Source: Tenacibaculum ovolyticum DSM 18103 (GTDB lineage: Bacteria; Bacteroidota; Bacteroidia; Flavobacteriales; Flavobacteriaceae). Taken from it: 64,000 nucleotides of DNA. Below are positions 26,867 through 35,549 of the stretch, one piece after another. The translations under genes were made by a program, and so were the position numbers. Numbering within the stretch: position 1 is the stretch's first letter; each line of letters opens with the position of its first letter. The stretch is taken from assembly GCF_000430545.1 (NCBI RefSeq), contig NZ_AUMF01000009.1, positions 178,228-242,227 on the forward strand, in the 5' to 3' direction. The notes below the pieces were generated by a model, which saw only the letters and a list, made by a program, of their open reading frames with translations, was not told the DNA's origin and did not search any database.

Positions 26867-29095
26867 TTAATTTGCATTATTTTTAATTTTATAGCTATAA
26901 ATTGTTTCAGAAATAGTAAACCAACAGAAGTAATATATTCCTCCTGAAAAGATAATATCTCCAATCATTCGAAGCCATTTCAAAGTTTGTACTACAGGTG
27001 AATATAATAGTTCAGCATCTCTAGCAAAAGAATATCCTTTTGTAATTGAAGTATATGCTTGAATTATACCTATTGGCAATAAACTAAATAACACCATGGC
27101 TACTAAGCCTATATTTAACAGCCAGAAAGCTCTTTTTAATTTTTTACTTTCCCATACTCTATTAGAATAAAAGCGTAAACAAATAAGAATGAACCCCATC
27201 CCTAACATTCCATATACACCAAATAAGGCTGTATGTGCATGAACTGCCGTAGTATTTAACCCTTGTATGTAGTATAAAGCAATTGGTGGATTAATTAAAA
27301 ACCCGAATACACCAGCTCCTATAAAATTCCAAAACGACACAGCGATAAAGAAAAAGATTGGCCATTTATATCTTTGCATCCAAGGCTTACTTTTTAAAAG
27401 AGTCCAACTCTCTTTAATTTCAAACCCCATTAATGTTAAAGGAACAACTTCTAATGCACTAAAAGTGGCACCCAAAGCTATGGCTTGAACTGGAGTTCCT
27501 GAATAGTATAAATGGTGTAAAGTTCCTATAATACCTCCTGCTAAAAATATAGTTGCAGATGCTACTGAAACTCTCCCCGCAGTTCTAGCAGATATTATTT
27601 CCATTTTAGAGAAAATAAACGCAATTACTACAGTTGCAAAAACTTCAAAAAACCCTTCAACCCATAAATGAACCAGCCACCATCTCCAATAATTAATAAC
27701 TGGCAAACTACTATTTTCACCATACATTAATCCAGAGAAAAAGAACATACCAATTGCCACTACTGATATTAATAAAATAATTAACAACTGTTTAGATTCA
27801 TCATTTTTTCGAATAGCATACATAATATGTCTTCCAACCATAAACACCCATAATATTAAGCCTATACCAAGAAATATTTGCCAGAATCTACCTAAATCCA
27901 TATACTCATATCCTTGATGTCCAAAGAAAAAGTTAGTTGTTAAATCTAAAAATTGGTGTACTCCAAGCCATTCTCCAAGCATAGACCCTAATACTATAAT
28001 AAGTAGTGCTACAAATAAGAAATTGATTCCAAAATTTTGATATTTGAATTCCCTCCCAGAAATCATTGGCGCCAAAAATAAACCAGTAGCTAACCAGGTT
28101 GCTGCAATCCAAAACACGGCTAATTGCGTATGCCAAGTTCTAGTAATAGAATATGGTAAGTAACTTGCTAAGTCAAAGCCAAAAAAAGCTTGCCCCTCTA
28201 CTGTGTAATGTACTGTTATGATACCTAGAACTACTTGTAGCCCAATTAAAAGTGAAATAACAATAAAATATTTTAGAACAGCTTTTTGTGAACCTACTAA
28301 TTTCATTCCTACCAAAGGATCTTTTTCAGGCTGCGTTATAATATCTCCTTTTTCATGGTTCTTTAAATAATAGAAGGTTAAAATACCAATAAAAAGAAGT
28401 AATAAAACTATTGATAACCCAGACCATATAAGAGAATCTTTGGTTATAACATTATCAATTAAAGGCTCATGTGGCCAATTAGAAGTGTACGTATAATCTT
28501 CATTAGGTCTATTAGTACTAGCTGCCCAAGAAGTCCAAAATAAAAAGGCATTCAGTTGTTCTAACTTAACAACATCTGTTAAAGCTCCCTTAGGAATAGC
28601 GTACTCTTCTTTTCCTTCAGAAAAAATAGAGGTATAGTGCTTTACATTCGCTTTAATAGCTGCCAATCTTTCTTTTGATATTGTAACTGTTTTTGTAGTA
28701 TTATTAAATGTATTAGTTTTAATATCATTAATCAAACGGGCTTTTATCGCCGCTTTATTTTCTACATCTAAATTATCATACGATGTATTAAAATCAGTAT
28801 TAGACCAATGTTTTAGTAAAAAAACCGCTTCTTTATGTATCCAATCTGCTGTCCAGTCAGGAGCTACATAACTACCATGCCCCCATATAGAACCTACTTC
28901 CATACCTCCAATAGACTCCCAAACATTCTGACCTATTTGAATATCTTCTTTTGTATAAACAATATCTCCAGAACCTTTTACAACAACCTTATCAGGTATA
29001 GGTGGTTGTGTTTGATATACTTCAGTTCCAACCCAAATTAGTGCTATAAACGAAAGGGTTACAACGCTAATAAATGCTATCCATGTTTTTCTCAT
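26867..29095 (-). CDS. norB: Quinol-dependent nitric oxide reductase, single subunit (qNorB)
   Basis: The 742-residue protein fuses an N-terminal periplasmic domain (about 30-220, with IWGHGSYVAPDWTADWIHKE near 70-89) to a 12-helix haem-copper-oxidase-like core starting near 230. Conserved His motifs are RTWHTQLAVFWIAATWL near 320, GHQGYEYMDLGRFWQIFLG near 393, WWRWWLVHLWVEGFFEVFAT-like near 470 and HHLYYSGTP and HAHTALFGVYG further on. It reduces NO to N2O with quinol. It starts 8 bases after the Ric gene stop, so both are co-transcribed as NO detoxification. Confidence 0.93.
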   Translation of the reverse strand: MRKTWIAFISVVTLSFIALIWVGTEVYQTQPPIPDKVVVKGSGDIVYTKEDIQIGQNVWESIGGMEVGSIWGHGSYVAPDWTADWIHKEAVFLLKHWSNTDFNTSYDNLDVENKAAIKARLINDIKTNTFNNTTKTVTISKERLAAIKANVKHYTSIFSEGKEEYAIPKGALTDVVKLEQLNAFLFWTSWAASTNRPNEDYTYTSNWPHEPLIDNVITKDSLIWSGLSIVLLLLFIGILTFYYLKNHEKGDIITQPEKDPLVGMKLVGSQKAVLKYFIVISLLIGLQVVLGIITVHYTVEGQAFFGFDLASYLPYSITRTWHTQLAVFWIAATWLATGLFLAPMISGREFKYQNFGINFLFVALLIIVLGSMLGEWLGVHQFLDLTTNFFFGHQGYEYMDLGRFWQIFLGIGLILWVFMVGRHIMYAIRKNDESKQLLIILLISVVAIGMFFFSGLMYGENSSLPVINYWRWWLVHLWVEGFFEVFATVVIAFIFSKMEIISARTAGRVSVASATIFLAGGIIGTLHHLYYSGTPVQAIALGATFSALEVVPLTLMGFEIKESWTLLKSKPWMQRYKWPIFFFIAVSFWNFIGAGVFGFLINPPIALYYIQGLNTTAVHAHTALFGVYGMLGMGFILICLRFYSNRVWESKKLKRAFWLLNIGLVAMVLFSLLPIGIIQAYTSITKGYSFARDAELLYSPVVQTLKWLRMIGDIIFSGGIYYFCWFTISETIYSYKIKNNAN

Positions 29096-29103
29096 GTTTC
29101 CTT

Positions 29104-29826
29104 CTAGTTTTGTAGAGTTTTTTCTAATTCAACTCCTTTTTTAAATAAAATATTATTCTCTAAATGAATGTGCTTGTGCAAATCGTTTTCAAATTCTTGT
29201 AATAAAAGATAGGCAACTTTATATGTAGTACATGCATCTACAGGAGGTGCGTAATTGTTACTTAATTCTGATATTTTTCTAAATCGATGCCCCTCGTTAT
29301 CATGCTCTTCATGCATCATTGCAATTGGGCTTGTAACACTATCAAATTGCGAACTAGAAACTGCTGTATTATTTTTACTAGCTTCAGCCAACTTTTTAAA
29401 ATAAGGGAACAGTATAAATTCTTCCTTTTTCATATGTGTTGTTAAATCGTTCGCACTCTCAGTAAACAACTTATATATTTCAAATAACTCTGGATGTCCC
29501 ACACCGTGTACTTTACATAGCTTATCTAGATATTGTTTAATTTCAGGCACCTTCTTTTCAATATATTTATGATGCTTATTATAAATATAATCTGAAAGAA
29601 AATCAATATCCCAAGATTGATAATTGTTTGTATCTGTTTCTGTCTTAAAGCAATCTGATAATTGCTTAATTAGTATGTTTTCCTTAACATTATTTGAGTT
29701 ACATACAGTTTCTATACTTCTATTTCCGTTACAGCAAAAATCTATTCCATAAGATTTAAAAATGTTAGCAGACTTATAATTTTCTGCAACAATATTGCTT
29801 ACTAATGTTTTATTATTAATATCCAT
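29104..29826 (-). CDS. ric: Iron-sulfur cluster repair di-iron protein (Ric/ScdA/YtfE)
   Basis: The 240-residue protein has an N-terminal ScdA_N domain with the SYGIDFCCNGNRSIETVC motif (about 25-43) and a hemerythrin-like domain with HHKYIEKKVPEI (about 88), HMKKEEFILFPYFKK (about 131), MMHEEHDNEGHRFRKI (about 170) and HKHIHLENNILF (about 216) supplying the His and Glu ligands of the di-iron centre. The family repairs clusters damaged by NO. It precedes qnorB with 8 bases between them. Confidence 0.92.
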   Translation of the reverse strand: MDINNKTLVSNIVAENYKSANIFKSYGIDFCCNGNRSIETVCNSNNVKENILIKQLSDCFKTETDTNNYQSWDIDFLSDYIYNKHHKYIEKKVPEIKQYLDKLCKVHGVGHPELFEIYKLFTESANDLTTHMKKEEFILFPYFKKLAEASKNNTAVSSSQFDSVTSPIAMMHEEHDNEGHRFRKISELSNNYAPPVDACTTYKVAYLLLQEFENDLHKHIHLENNILFKKGVELEKTLQN

Positions 29827-29869
29827 TATTTAGTGTTGATTGATTTTAAAAGTTATATAGTTCATTTTT

Positions 29870-29892
29870 TCATTTAGCATCGTGCTAAATGA
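29870..29892. promoter_or_regulatory. Palindromic operator upstream of the ric-norB operon
   Basis: TCATTTAGCA (29870-29879) and TGCTAAATGA (29883-29892) are perfect inverted repeats around 3 bases. If TAACTTTT (minus strand, 29848-29855) is the -7 box, the palindrome is centred about 40 bases upstream of the start site, the usual place for a Crp/Fnr-type activator. No TTG -33 box is present. Confidence 0.5.
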
Positions 29893-30023
29893 CTATTCAG
29901 GATGTTTATATCATAAATATTTTTCAGTGGTTTTATTTAAGTTTTAAGTATTCTTTATAGGGTGATTCTATATATTCTTTGAAATATTTAGGGTAATCAG
30001 TAGTTATTCCTTGAAACTTCTTT

Positions 30024-30461
30024 TCATTCTATTTTATTTGTTATTTTTTTTAATTGGTTAAATCCAAAAAAGAAAAGACATATCATTTTTATTACCTCCA
30101 ATAAAACAAACACAAAATGAAAATTACCTTTCTTTACTTCTATGCCTTGAATAATTAGTTCTGCTTGTTCATTTAAAATAGGTAACAACCAAAATGTTTG
30201 TAGTATTACTATAAAAATCACAGTGAGAAAAGTATATAAAAATTGTAGTTTTTGTTTTCTTAAAGGCATTACCAAACTTGCAATTATCGTTATTAAAAAA
30301 ACGATCTCCATTATATTTAAAGCATTAAAAACAAGCCTTCCAATTCCTAAGCCAAGCTTAGTTGTTATACCTGGTGCTTGAAATTTCAACCATGATTCCA
30401 TAAAACTTATAGCACCTACAAAACCAATCCAAATAAAGGTTATAATGATTGTTTTTTTCAT
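30024..30461 (-). CDS. Four-span membrane protein, NO-cluster associated
   Basis: The 145-residue protein has four hydrophobic segments (about 4-20, 48-66, 72-93, 114-134). No family is recognised. It lies 45 bases after the Rrf2 regulator gene and just upstream of ric-norB on the same strand, which suggests a role in NO or nitrosative stress, perhaps linked to the regulator. Confidence 0.6.
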   Translation of the reverse strand: MKKTIIITFIWIGFVGAISFMESWLKFQAPGITTKLGLGIGRLVFNALNIMEIVFLITIIASLVMPLRKQKLQFLYTFLTVIFIVILQTFWLLPILNEQAELIIQGIEVKKGNFHFVFVLLEVIKMICLFFFGFNQLKKITNKIE

Positions 30462-30470
30462 AACGTATAC

Positions 30471-30488
30471 ACGGATCTTTTTATCCGT
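30471..30488. promoter_or_regulatory. Inverted repeat between the Rrf2 regulator gene and the membrane protein gene
   Basis: ACGGAT (30471-30476) and ATCCGT (30483-30488) are perfect arms around CTTTTT. The repeat ends 10 bases before the start codon at 30461. The GGAT/ATCC core also occurs in the larger repeat at the regulator's own promoter. Confidence 0.4.
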
Positions 30489-30506
30489 TTTAAATTTAAT
30501 TTTTTT

Positions 30507-30941
30507 TTATCTTTTTAAAAAAAATGTATCAATACTCATATCGTTAACAAGCATTAACAACGTTGTGTTATTTAACATTGATTTCAGTTTGTTTCTAACC
30601 TCAACAAACTGATAATGAAGAGGGCAAGGTGATTTTGAATTACATTCACTTAAACCCAAACCACAACTCGTATAAATAGCATCTCCATCTAACACCTTAA
30701 CAACATCACTTAGCTTAATCGTTTCCATTTTACCGTTTTCTATAATAAAACCTCCATAAGGTCCTTTTATCGATTTAACAATATTGTTTCTTGTGAGTTG
30801 TTGTAATACTTTAGCCGTAAACGCTTGCGGAGAGTTTATAGCTTCAGATATAGTAGATAGACTTACTTTAACGTCTTGTGCGCTCTGTTGTGCAATATAT
30901 ATTACTGCCCGAAGTCCATATTCACATGATTTTGAAAACAT
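30507..30941 (-). CDS. Rrf2 family regulator, NsrR-like
   Basis: From the ATG at 30941 (MFSKSCEYGLRAVIYIA) the protein has 144 residues. The winged helix covers about 10-75 with SLSTISEAINSPQAFTAKVL and the wing GPYGGF. A cysteine trio SCGLGLSECNSKSPC near 95-109 (C-x6-C-x5-C) can hold an iron-sulfur cluster, as in NO-sensing NsrR. The upstream ATG at 30962 lies at or before the predicted start site and is therefore unlikely. Context with ric, norB and a membrane protein supports an NO sensor role. Confidence 0.85.
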   Translation of the reverse strand: MFSKSCEYGLRAVIYIAQQSAQDVKVSLSTISEAINSPQAFTAKVLQQLTRNNIVKSIKGPYGGFIIENGKMETIKLSDVVKVLDGDAIYTSCGLGLSECNSKSPCPLHYQFVEVRNKLKSMLNNTTLLMLVNDMSIDTFFLKR

Positions 30942-30959
30942 TTTTTTATTATTATAATG

Positions 30960-31001
30960 CAAATTTAGAGGATATTTTCATAACAGACAAACATATCCTC
31001 T
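30960..31001 (-). promoter_or_regulatory. Promoter and operator of the Rrf2 regulator gene
   Basis: On the minus strand TTG (30988-30990), exactly 20 bases, then TAAATTTG (30960-30967), a perfect match to the Bacteroidetes promoter. Arms AGAGGATAT (30967-30975) and ATATCCTCT (30993-31001) are perfect inverted repeats that bracket the spacer, so the repressor could shut off its own promoter. Confidence 0.65.
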
Positions 31002-31131
31002 ATAAAATATTTATTGATAAAAAAATTGTTGCAATTACCTAAATGATTAATCTTATTTTATTAAGTATTAATACTATAAATAATTGCAACAATAAACGCT
31101 ATAACTTTGTAAGAAACAGCACTATAAAAAG

Positions 31132-34100
31132 CTAGTGAATAACACCTTTAAACTCCCATTTTACAAGCTCTTCTGGGTCATTATCTATAAGATATTTAAC
31201 AACACTACGATGCAAAACAACCGTAGACAACTCTTCTTTTAAACGAAACAACAACGTATCAACAACTTTTTCAGTATCAATAGCCAACTCACAACGAATA
31301 CCATGTTTAGGTTTGTTTTTCTTAAATAAAGATGTAGGAAAAGCACCACATGCTATTACATCTAAAAAGTTTACTGCAAAGTAATCTTCCCACACAGTTT
31401 CGTCCTTTTTACTCTTTATTAACACAGGAAAAGTTTGCAATGAATCGACTCCAGCTTCTTTTAATAAATCAACAAATCTTTTAGACATCACAGGTATTTC
31501 ACCTTCATTAAAATCAAGTAAAGCATCTCCTGATTTTGCATTAGTTGTAAACACTATAGGCGTATCTATAGATGCTGTAATTTTATTTCCTGATAAAAAA
31601 TCTAACTGATTAGGCACTTCTAAAAGAATCTTATTTTGTAACGAATCATCTTCTTTTAATAAAAAGTACATGTTTTTATCTTCATTAGGCATTTTTTTAA
31701 GCTTATTAAAATATACTGTTAAAGCCTGTGCTTTAGAAATATATAATCGTCTAGTTACCTTTTCTTTTTCTCCAACACCACCAGTTGTATATGTAAACTC
31801 ATGATCATCATTTTCAAACGAGAACGTTCCAGTATTATAAAAAGCTTTTACGCTTAGTTTCTTAAATGTATTCGTCTCACTATCTTCTATACATTCCTCT
31901 AATTCTATATTTTCTTTATGGTTTTGATTTAAAATAAATAAAAACAGTTCATTCATATGGTAATTAGCAAAATCACTTTCCTTAAGAAAATCATCTTTAG
32001 TATACTCTCTTTCTAATGCATTTATTACATAAGGTAACATCTCGTGAGTATCATTTACCAACGCATACATACAAGCGATGTTAAAACTCATAACTCCTCT
32101 TACCTTTCTAGATTCTTCAACCTTACTAAAATAAGGACTTAAAACTTCAACACCTTCTTTTAACTGATTACTTGCACAATAAGCAACAACTAGGTTTGCA
32201 ATTATGTTATCTGCTAAAATTCTTTCAGGGCTAAATTGTTTCTTATGCGCTAAAAACACATCAATAGTTTCTTGAATTTTCCCAAGCCTAATTGAGCTCA
32301 TAAAAAGAATATTTAAAGAGCTATTATTAACTTCTAATTGTAATGCATTTTTTGCGTAAATAGCAGCTTGCTCATAATTTGATCTTGAAAAATAATGCGC
32401 TTCAGCTAAACGTAAAACAACAGTAAAATCTTCTGGGTATGCTAAAATAATATCCCATTCTAACTCTAAAATTCTATCCCATTGTTTCTGAGAAGCACAT
32501 CTTAAGAACTCAATTTTTAGAAGTTCCTCTTCAGGGGCAGTTGCTCCTACCTTAACCAACAAATCAATCAATTCACTATTGTTTGCCTTGTGCGCCAACA
32601 TTAAAGGATTATTTCCATTATCACGCATAGCGTTTACATCAGCAGAAGCGTTAATTAATAATTTAGCAATTTCAACTGCTTTATTTTCTATCGCATAATG
32701 TAAAGCTGTTGTTCCTTTTTCCCATCCTTCACTAGTTACACTTATATTAGGATTTGCTTTATAAGCTAATAGTAAATTTATACCTTCTATATACACCTCT
32801 TCATCGCCTCTAGCATAAGAACATATACGCATTAAAATAGTTTTACCATCTTCATCAATATGATTTACATCAACCCCTTTCTTAAGTAAAGCTTCTAAAA
32901 GAATTTTATCTTCGGAAACAAAAAATAATAGATTCTTATTTGATTTTTTACTTATATAAGTAACATCTACTATATCTGACTCAATACATTCTTTTAATAC
33001 CTCAACATTTTCAGTTGGATTATTAAATAAGTCTTCAATATTAAACTCCACTCCTTTTTCTTTGCATAATTTAATAATAGATAAATTCTTGCTTTCTAAT
33101 GATATTTCGATAATCTTTTTAACAAGCCCTTTATCAGGAATTATCCCTTTCTCTAAGAATTCCTGTATTTTTAATAGATTAACCTCTTCTATTGCTTCTA
33201 AAAAAAACGCTCTACTCTCTTTTCTTTCATTTATTTTCTCAAGCCCCTTTTTTACGTTAACTGAAGCCGCTTCTAAAATATTTTCAAATAATTCATCAAA
33301 ATATCCTTCGTAAACATACTCCTCTTCCTCATATTCTTTTTTATAAATTTCTAAAACGTCTAATATCTTTTGCTGAATTTCAACATTTTCTGTATTGTGT
33401 AGTGCAGGTGCAAAAAGTTCGTCCATACAGTCTCCTCCATCGGTGTTCAGAAAATCACCAGAAGCTTCTCGTAATAATTCAAGTAATGCTTCCGATTCAA
33501 ATTTAGGGAAGTGAGAATCTATTAATTCATCTTGATTAGTTGAACTCCAAAATCGATGACCTGCATCATAATACTCACAAGCTTTATAAAATTGTTTTAC
33601 AACAGCAAGTTGAGCTTTTAAATCTTTCCTTTTTATAATTTCTTCTAAAACAAAACTAGTTGCTTCAAAATTAAAATAAATATTTTGTAATGTCATTTTA
33701 AAGATAGAAACCAACGAAGAAGATGATAGTTTATCTATGTATTTTTTAAGGTATTCATCCAGTATTGAAACAGTAACTAAACTTTCATCTTTCATCTTAA
33801 CTCCTAAGAATGTAACAAAAGGATGTTTATCGCTATTATAATAAATAGTCACTAGCTTTTTTAAAATGAGTATTCCTTTTTCAAACTGCGCTACATCCTC
33901 AGTCTTTAATTGCTCCATTGCAATTGAAAAAACAGAAAGTTCATTTGATGCTTCTACTTCTTTATAATCCTCTTCTAACTTCGTTAGAATAATAGCATCT
34001 ACTTTTTGCTTTGCAATTTCTTTATTCTCAAAATCATTTATTTCTATGATCGGATATTGCCCTAATACACCACTAACAAGAATGTTATATTTTTTTTTAA

Positions 34101-34167
34101 GAGTTATTAAAAAATAGTGCGTTATTCCTTCTTTTTCTAAAGTGAAATATTTTTTAAAATTTTTCAT
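31132..34167 (-). CDS. Large ankyrin-repeat protein with N-terminal WGR-like and C-terminal immunity-like regions
   Basis: The 1011-residue cytoplasmic protein starts with a region like a WGR domain (about 10-70, KKYNILVSGVLGQYPIIEI), continues with helical repeats, has ankyrin repeats at about 430-545 (NKNLLFFVSEDK, DEDGKTILMRICSYA, KGTTALHYAIENK, DNGNNPLMLAHK), then TPR-like repeats at about 550-720. The C-terminal 170 residues (PVMSKRFVDLLKEAG..., VVLHRSVVKYLIDNDPEELV) resemble DUF1629/Imm11-type immunity proteins. It is a single gene. The mix suggests a scaffold or an immunity protein; neither is proven. Confidence 0.7.
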   Translation of the reverse strand: MKNFKKYFTLEKEGITHYFLITLKKKYNILVSGVLGQYPIIEINDFENKEIAKQKVDAIILTKLEEDYKEVEASNELSVFSIAMEQLKTEDVAQFEKGILILKKLVTIYYNSDKHPFVTFLGVKMKDESLVTVSILDEYLKKYIDKLSSSSLVSIFKMTLQNIYFNFEATSFVLEEIIKRKDLKAQLAVVKQFYKACEYYDAGHRFWSSTNQDELIDSHFPKFESEALLELLREASGDFLNTDGGDCMDELFAPALHNTENVEIQQKILDVLEIYKKEYEEEEYVYEGYFDELFENILEAASVNVKKGLEKINERKESRAFFLEAIEEVNLLKIQEFLEKGIIPDKGLVKKIIEISLESKNLSIIKLCKEKGVEFNIEDLFNNPTENVEVLKECIESDIVDVTYISKKSNKNLLFFVSEDKILLEALLKKGVDVNHIDEDGKTILMRICSYARGDEEVYIEGINLLLAYKANPNISVTSEGWEKGTTALHYAIENKAVEIAKLLINASADVNAMRDNGNNPLMLAHKANNSELIDLLVKVGATAPEEELLKIEFLRCASQKQWDRILELEWDIILAYPEDFTVVLRLAEAHYFSRSNYEQAAIYAKNALQLEVNNSSLNILFMSSIRLGKIQETIDVFLAHKKQFSPERILADNIIANLVVAYCASNQLKEGVEVLSPYFSKVEESRKVRGVMSFNIACMYALVNDTHEMLPYVINALEREYTKDDFLKESDFANYHMNELFLFILNQNHKENIELEECIEDSETNTFKKLSVKAFYNTGTFSFENDDHEFTYTTGGVGEKEKVTRRLYISKAQALTVYFNKLKKMPNEDKNMYFLLKEDDSLQNKILLEVPNQLDFLSGNKITASIDTPIVFTTNAKSGDALLDFNEGEIPVMSKRFVDLLKEAGVDSLQTFPVLIKSKKDETVWEDYFAVNFLDVIACGAFPTSLFKKNKPKHGIRCELAIDTEKVVDTLLFRLKEELSTVVLHRSVVKYLIDNDPEELVKWEFKGVIH

Positions 34168-34429
34168 TAAAATTATTTTTAAATATTGATAAGCTATAAT
34201 TGCTTATTTCTATTCGTAAAAATACATTTATACATAAATATAGAGCCCCCTGTATATAGGGATTTTACCCTCACTATAAAGCGTATTTATACAACAAACA
34301 ACTAAACTAAAACGTTCTCATTTTCAAACAAATACCTCATAACATTATTTAATAATTGCTTTCTTTTCACATTCTCCATTCATTTATTAAACAATATAAA
34401 AACACCTGTTAGCAAGGCATTTAGCACCA
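34168..34429. other. Intergenic region upstream of the ankyrin gene
   Basis: No ORF was recognised. A short dyad CCCT-gtatat-AGGG followed by ACCCT lies at about 34247-34270, about 85 bases upstream of the ankyrin gene start. Confidence 0.4.
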
Positions 34430-34474
34430 TAACGCAACTAAATCGCAATAGTTTATCGCTATTTAGTTGCGTTA
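34430..34474 (+). promoter_or_regulatory. Long inverted repeat upstream of the Cys/His peptide locus
   Basis: Arms of 17 bases, TAACGCAACTAAATCGC (34430-34446) and GCTATTTAGTTGCGTTA (34458-34474), match at 16 positions around an 11-base spacer. It is 56 bases before the start of the gene at 34531. There is no T run after the stem, so a regulator-binding site or a 5' leader hairpin is more likely than a terminator. Confidence 0.55.
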
Positions 34475-34530
34475 AGTGAAATAATTCTCTACTTTTGACT
34501 AAAACTAAATAAGAATAATTATTTTTTTTA

Positions 34531-34833
34531 ATGAAAAGTGATCGTCTAAAAAATAGCATTACCTGTTTGCTTCTTGTTATTTTCATTTCTATGAAAATGG
34601 CAGGACTACACATGCTGTCTCACTCCGACGACAAAAATCATCCATTAGATTGTACGACTTGTGATCATGTCATTTCACACAACCTAACTCCCACACTTCC
34701 ATTTAACATTATAGATTACACATTTAAAGAAATTAAATATAGTATTCAGATAGAGAAATTAGAAAACTATAATTTTCTTATCTCAAGCACTATTGCTTCT
34801 AATCAACTATTTTCTCGCCCCCCTCCTTTTTAA
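34531..34833 (+). CDS. Small membrane/exported protein with a Cys/His loop
   Basis: The 100-residue protein has one N-terminal hydrophobic segment (about 9-27) followed by HMLSHSDDKNHPLDCTTCDH (about 28-47), with four His, two Cys and three Asp that could bind metal, and ends in RPPPF. Small proteins of this type are often found directly before TonB receptors or metal-handling genes in Flavobacteria. Here it is the first gene before the tandem Cys/His peptides. Confidence 0.6.
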   Translation: MKSDRLKNSITCLLLVIFISMKMAGLHMLSHSDDKNHPLDCTTCDHVISHNLTPTLPFNIIDYTFKEIKYSIQIEKLENYNFLISSTIASNQLFSRPPPF

Positions 34834-35187
34834 CCGTAAGAGTTTTTCACTTACACCCCAACTTCATTATAAAATTTAGGCATATTTAAAATAACATATG
34901 CTATGCTTTTAAGCATGCTTAAGTTTTATAAATGAAATGAAAACAGTTTTTCTCTAAAAGAATAAAAGTGAAAACTGCTTAAAAACACAGGCTACACTAT
35001 TGTTTTTTTAACCTACATACTTATTACACTAAAAATAAGCTAGTTACTAAAAAAATTTAAACAACACCTAATATAGGAAGGCCTACGCTTATCTATTTTT
35101 CACATATACAAAATAACGTTGCAACGAAAGGGGGAAACCGAAAACCCTATAATTATAGAGTAGGTATAATTTTTAAACATTATAGTC
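34834..35187. other. Leader region before the tandem peptides
   Basis: No ORF. A perfect 14-bp palindrome TTAAGCATGCTTAA lies at 34909-34922. No convincing TTG-N20-TAnnTTTG promoter was found. The duplicated leader box GGGGAAACCGAAAACC begins at 35131. Confidence 0.5.
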
Positions 35188-35295
35188 ATGAAAACTAAAG
35201 AATCAATCATTTCTAAAATTTTAGCTAATAAAGCAAAACAAGCTAGCGGAAGTATGCACTGTAGTAATTGCGGTCACTGTCACCATACTTTATAG
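35188..35295 (+). CDS. Cys/His-rich peptide precursor, copy 1
   Basis: A 35-residue peptide with a basic helical N-terminal part (MKTKESIISKILANKAKQAS) and a C-terminal tail GSMHCSNCGHCHHTL. The tail contains three Cys and four His in a HCxxCGHCHH array, well suited to bind a soft metal such as copper or zinc. The leader/core layout and tandem copies resemble ribosomal peptide precursors. No modifying enzyme is recognised nearby. Copy 2 differs only at residues 3, 5 and 10, all outside the tail. Confidence 0.75.
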   Translation: MKTKESIISKILANKAKQASGSMHCSNCGHCHHTL

Positions 35296-35365
35296 CATTA
35301 AAACTTAGGGGAAACCGAAAACCTTATTACATAGAGTAGGTATATAACTTGAAAATATTATAATT

Positions 35366-35473
35366 ATGAAAAACAAGAAATCAATTATCTCAAGAATTCT
35401 AGCTAATAAAGCAAAACAAGCAAGTGGAAGCATGCACTGTAGTAACTGTGGACACTGTCACCATACTTTATAG
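35366..35473 (+). CDS. Cys/His-rich peptide precursor, copy 2
   Basis: A 35-residue peptide almost identical to copy 1: MKNKKSIISRILANKAKQAS followed by GSMHCSNCGHCHHTL. The last 25 residues are the same in both although many codons differ at third positions (AGC for AGT, TGT for TGC, GGA for GGT), which indicates selection on the peptide. An intrinsic terminator starts 9 bases after the stop. Confidence 0.75.
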   Translation: MKNKKSIISRILANKAKQASGSMHCSNCGHCHHTL

Positions 35474-35482
35474 TTCTGAATT

Positions 35483-35512
35483 AAAGCGGTAGAATTAATT
35501 CTACCGCTTTTT
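35483..35512 (+). terminator. Intrinsic terminator after the tandem peptides
   Basis: AAAGCGGTAGAATT (35483-35496) and AATTCTACCGCTTT (35497-35510) form a perfect 14-bp inverted repeat followed by T. It would keep the short peptides as an abundant transcript with partial read-through into the genes that follow. Confidence 0.85.
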
Positions 35513-35549
35513 AAAAATTTATGAAATTCCTAAACCCTCAACAATAAGA

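Larger units (their letters stand above)
35130..35473 (+). repeat. Tandem duplication of leader plus Cys/His peptide gene
   Basis: Two units with a period of 178 bases: each has GGGGAAACCGAAAACC, then a segment ending ATAGAGTAGGTATA, about 30 variable bases and a 35-codon gene. Starts of the units are 35130 and 35308. The leader box and gene body are conserved while the spacer between box and ATG has diverged, so the box is probably functional. Confidence 0.8.
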
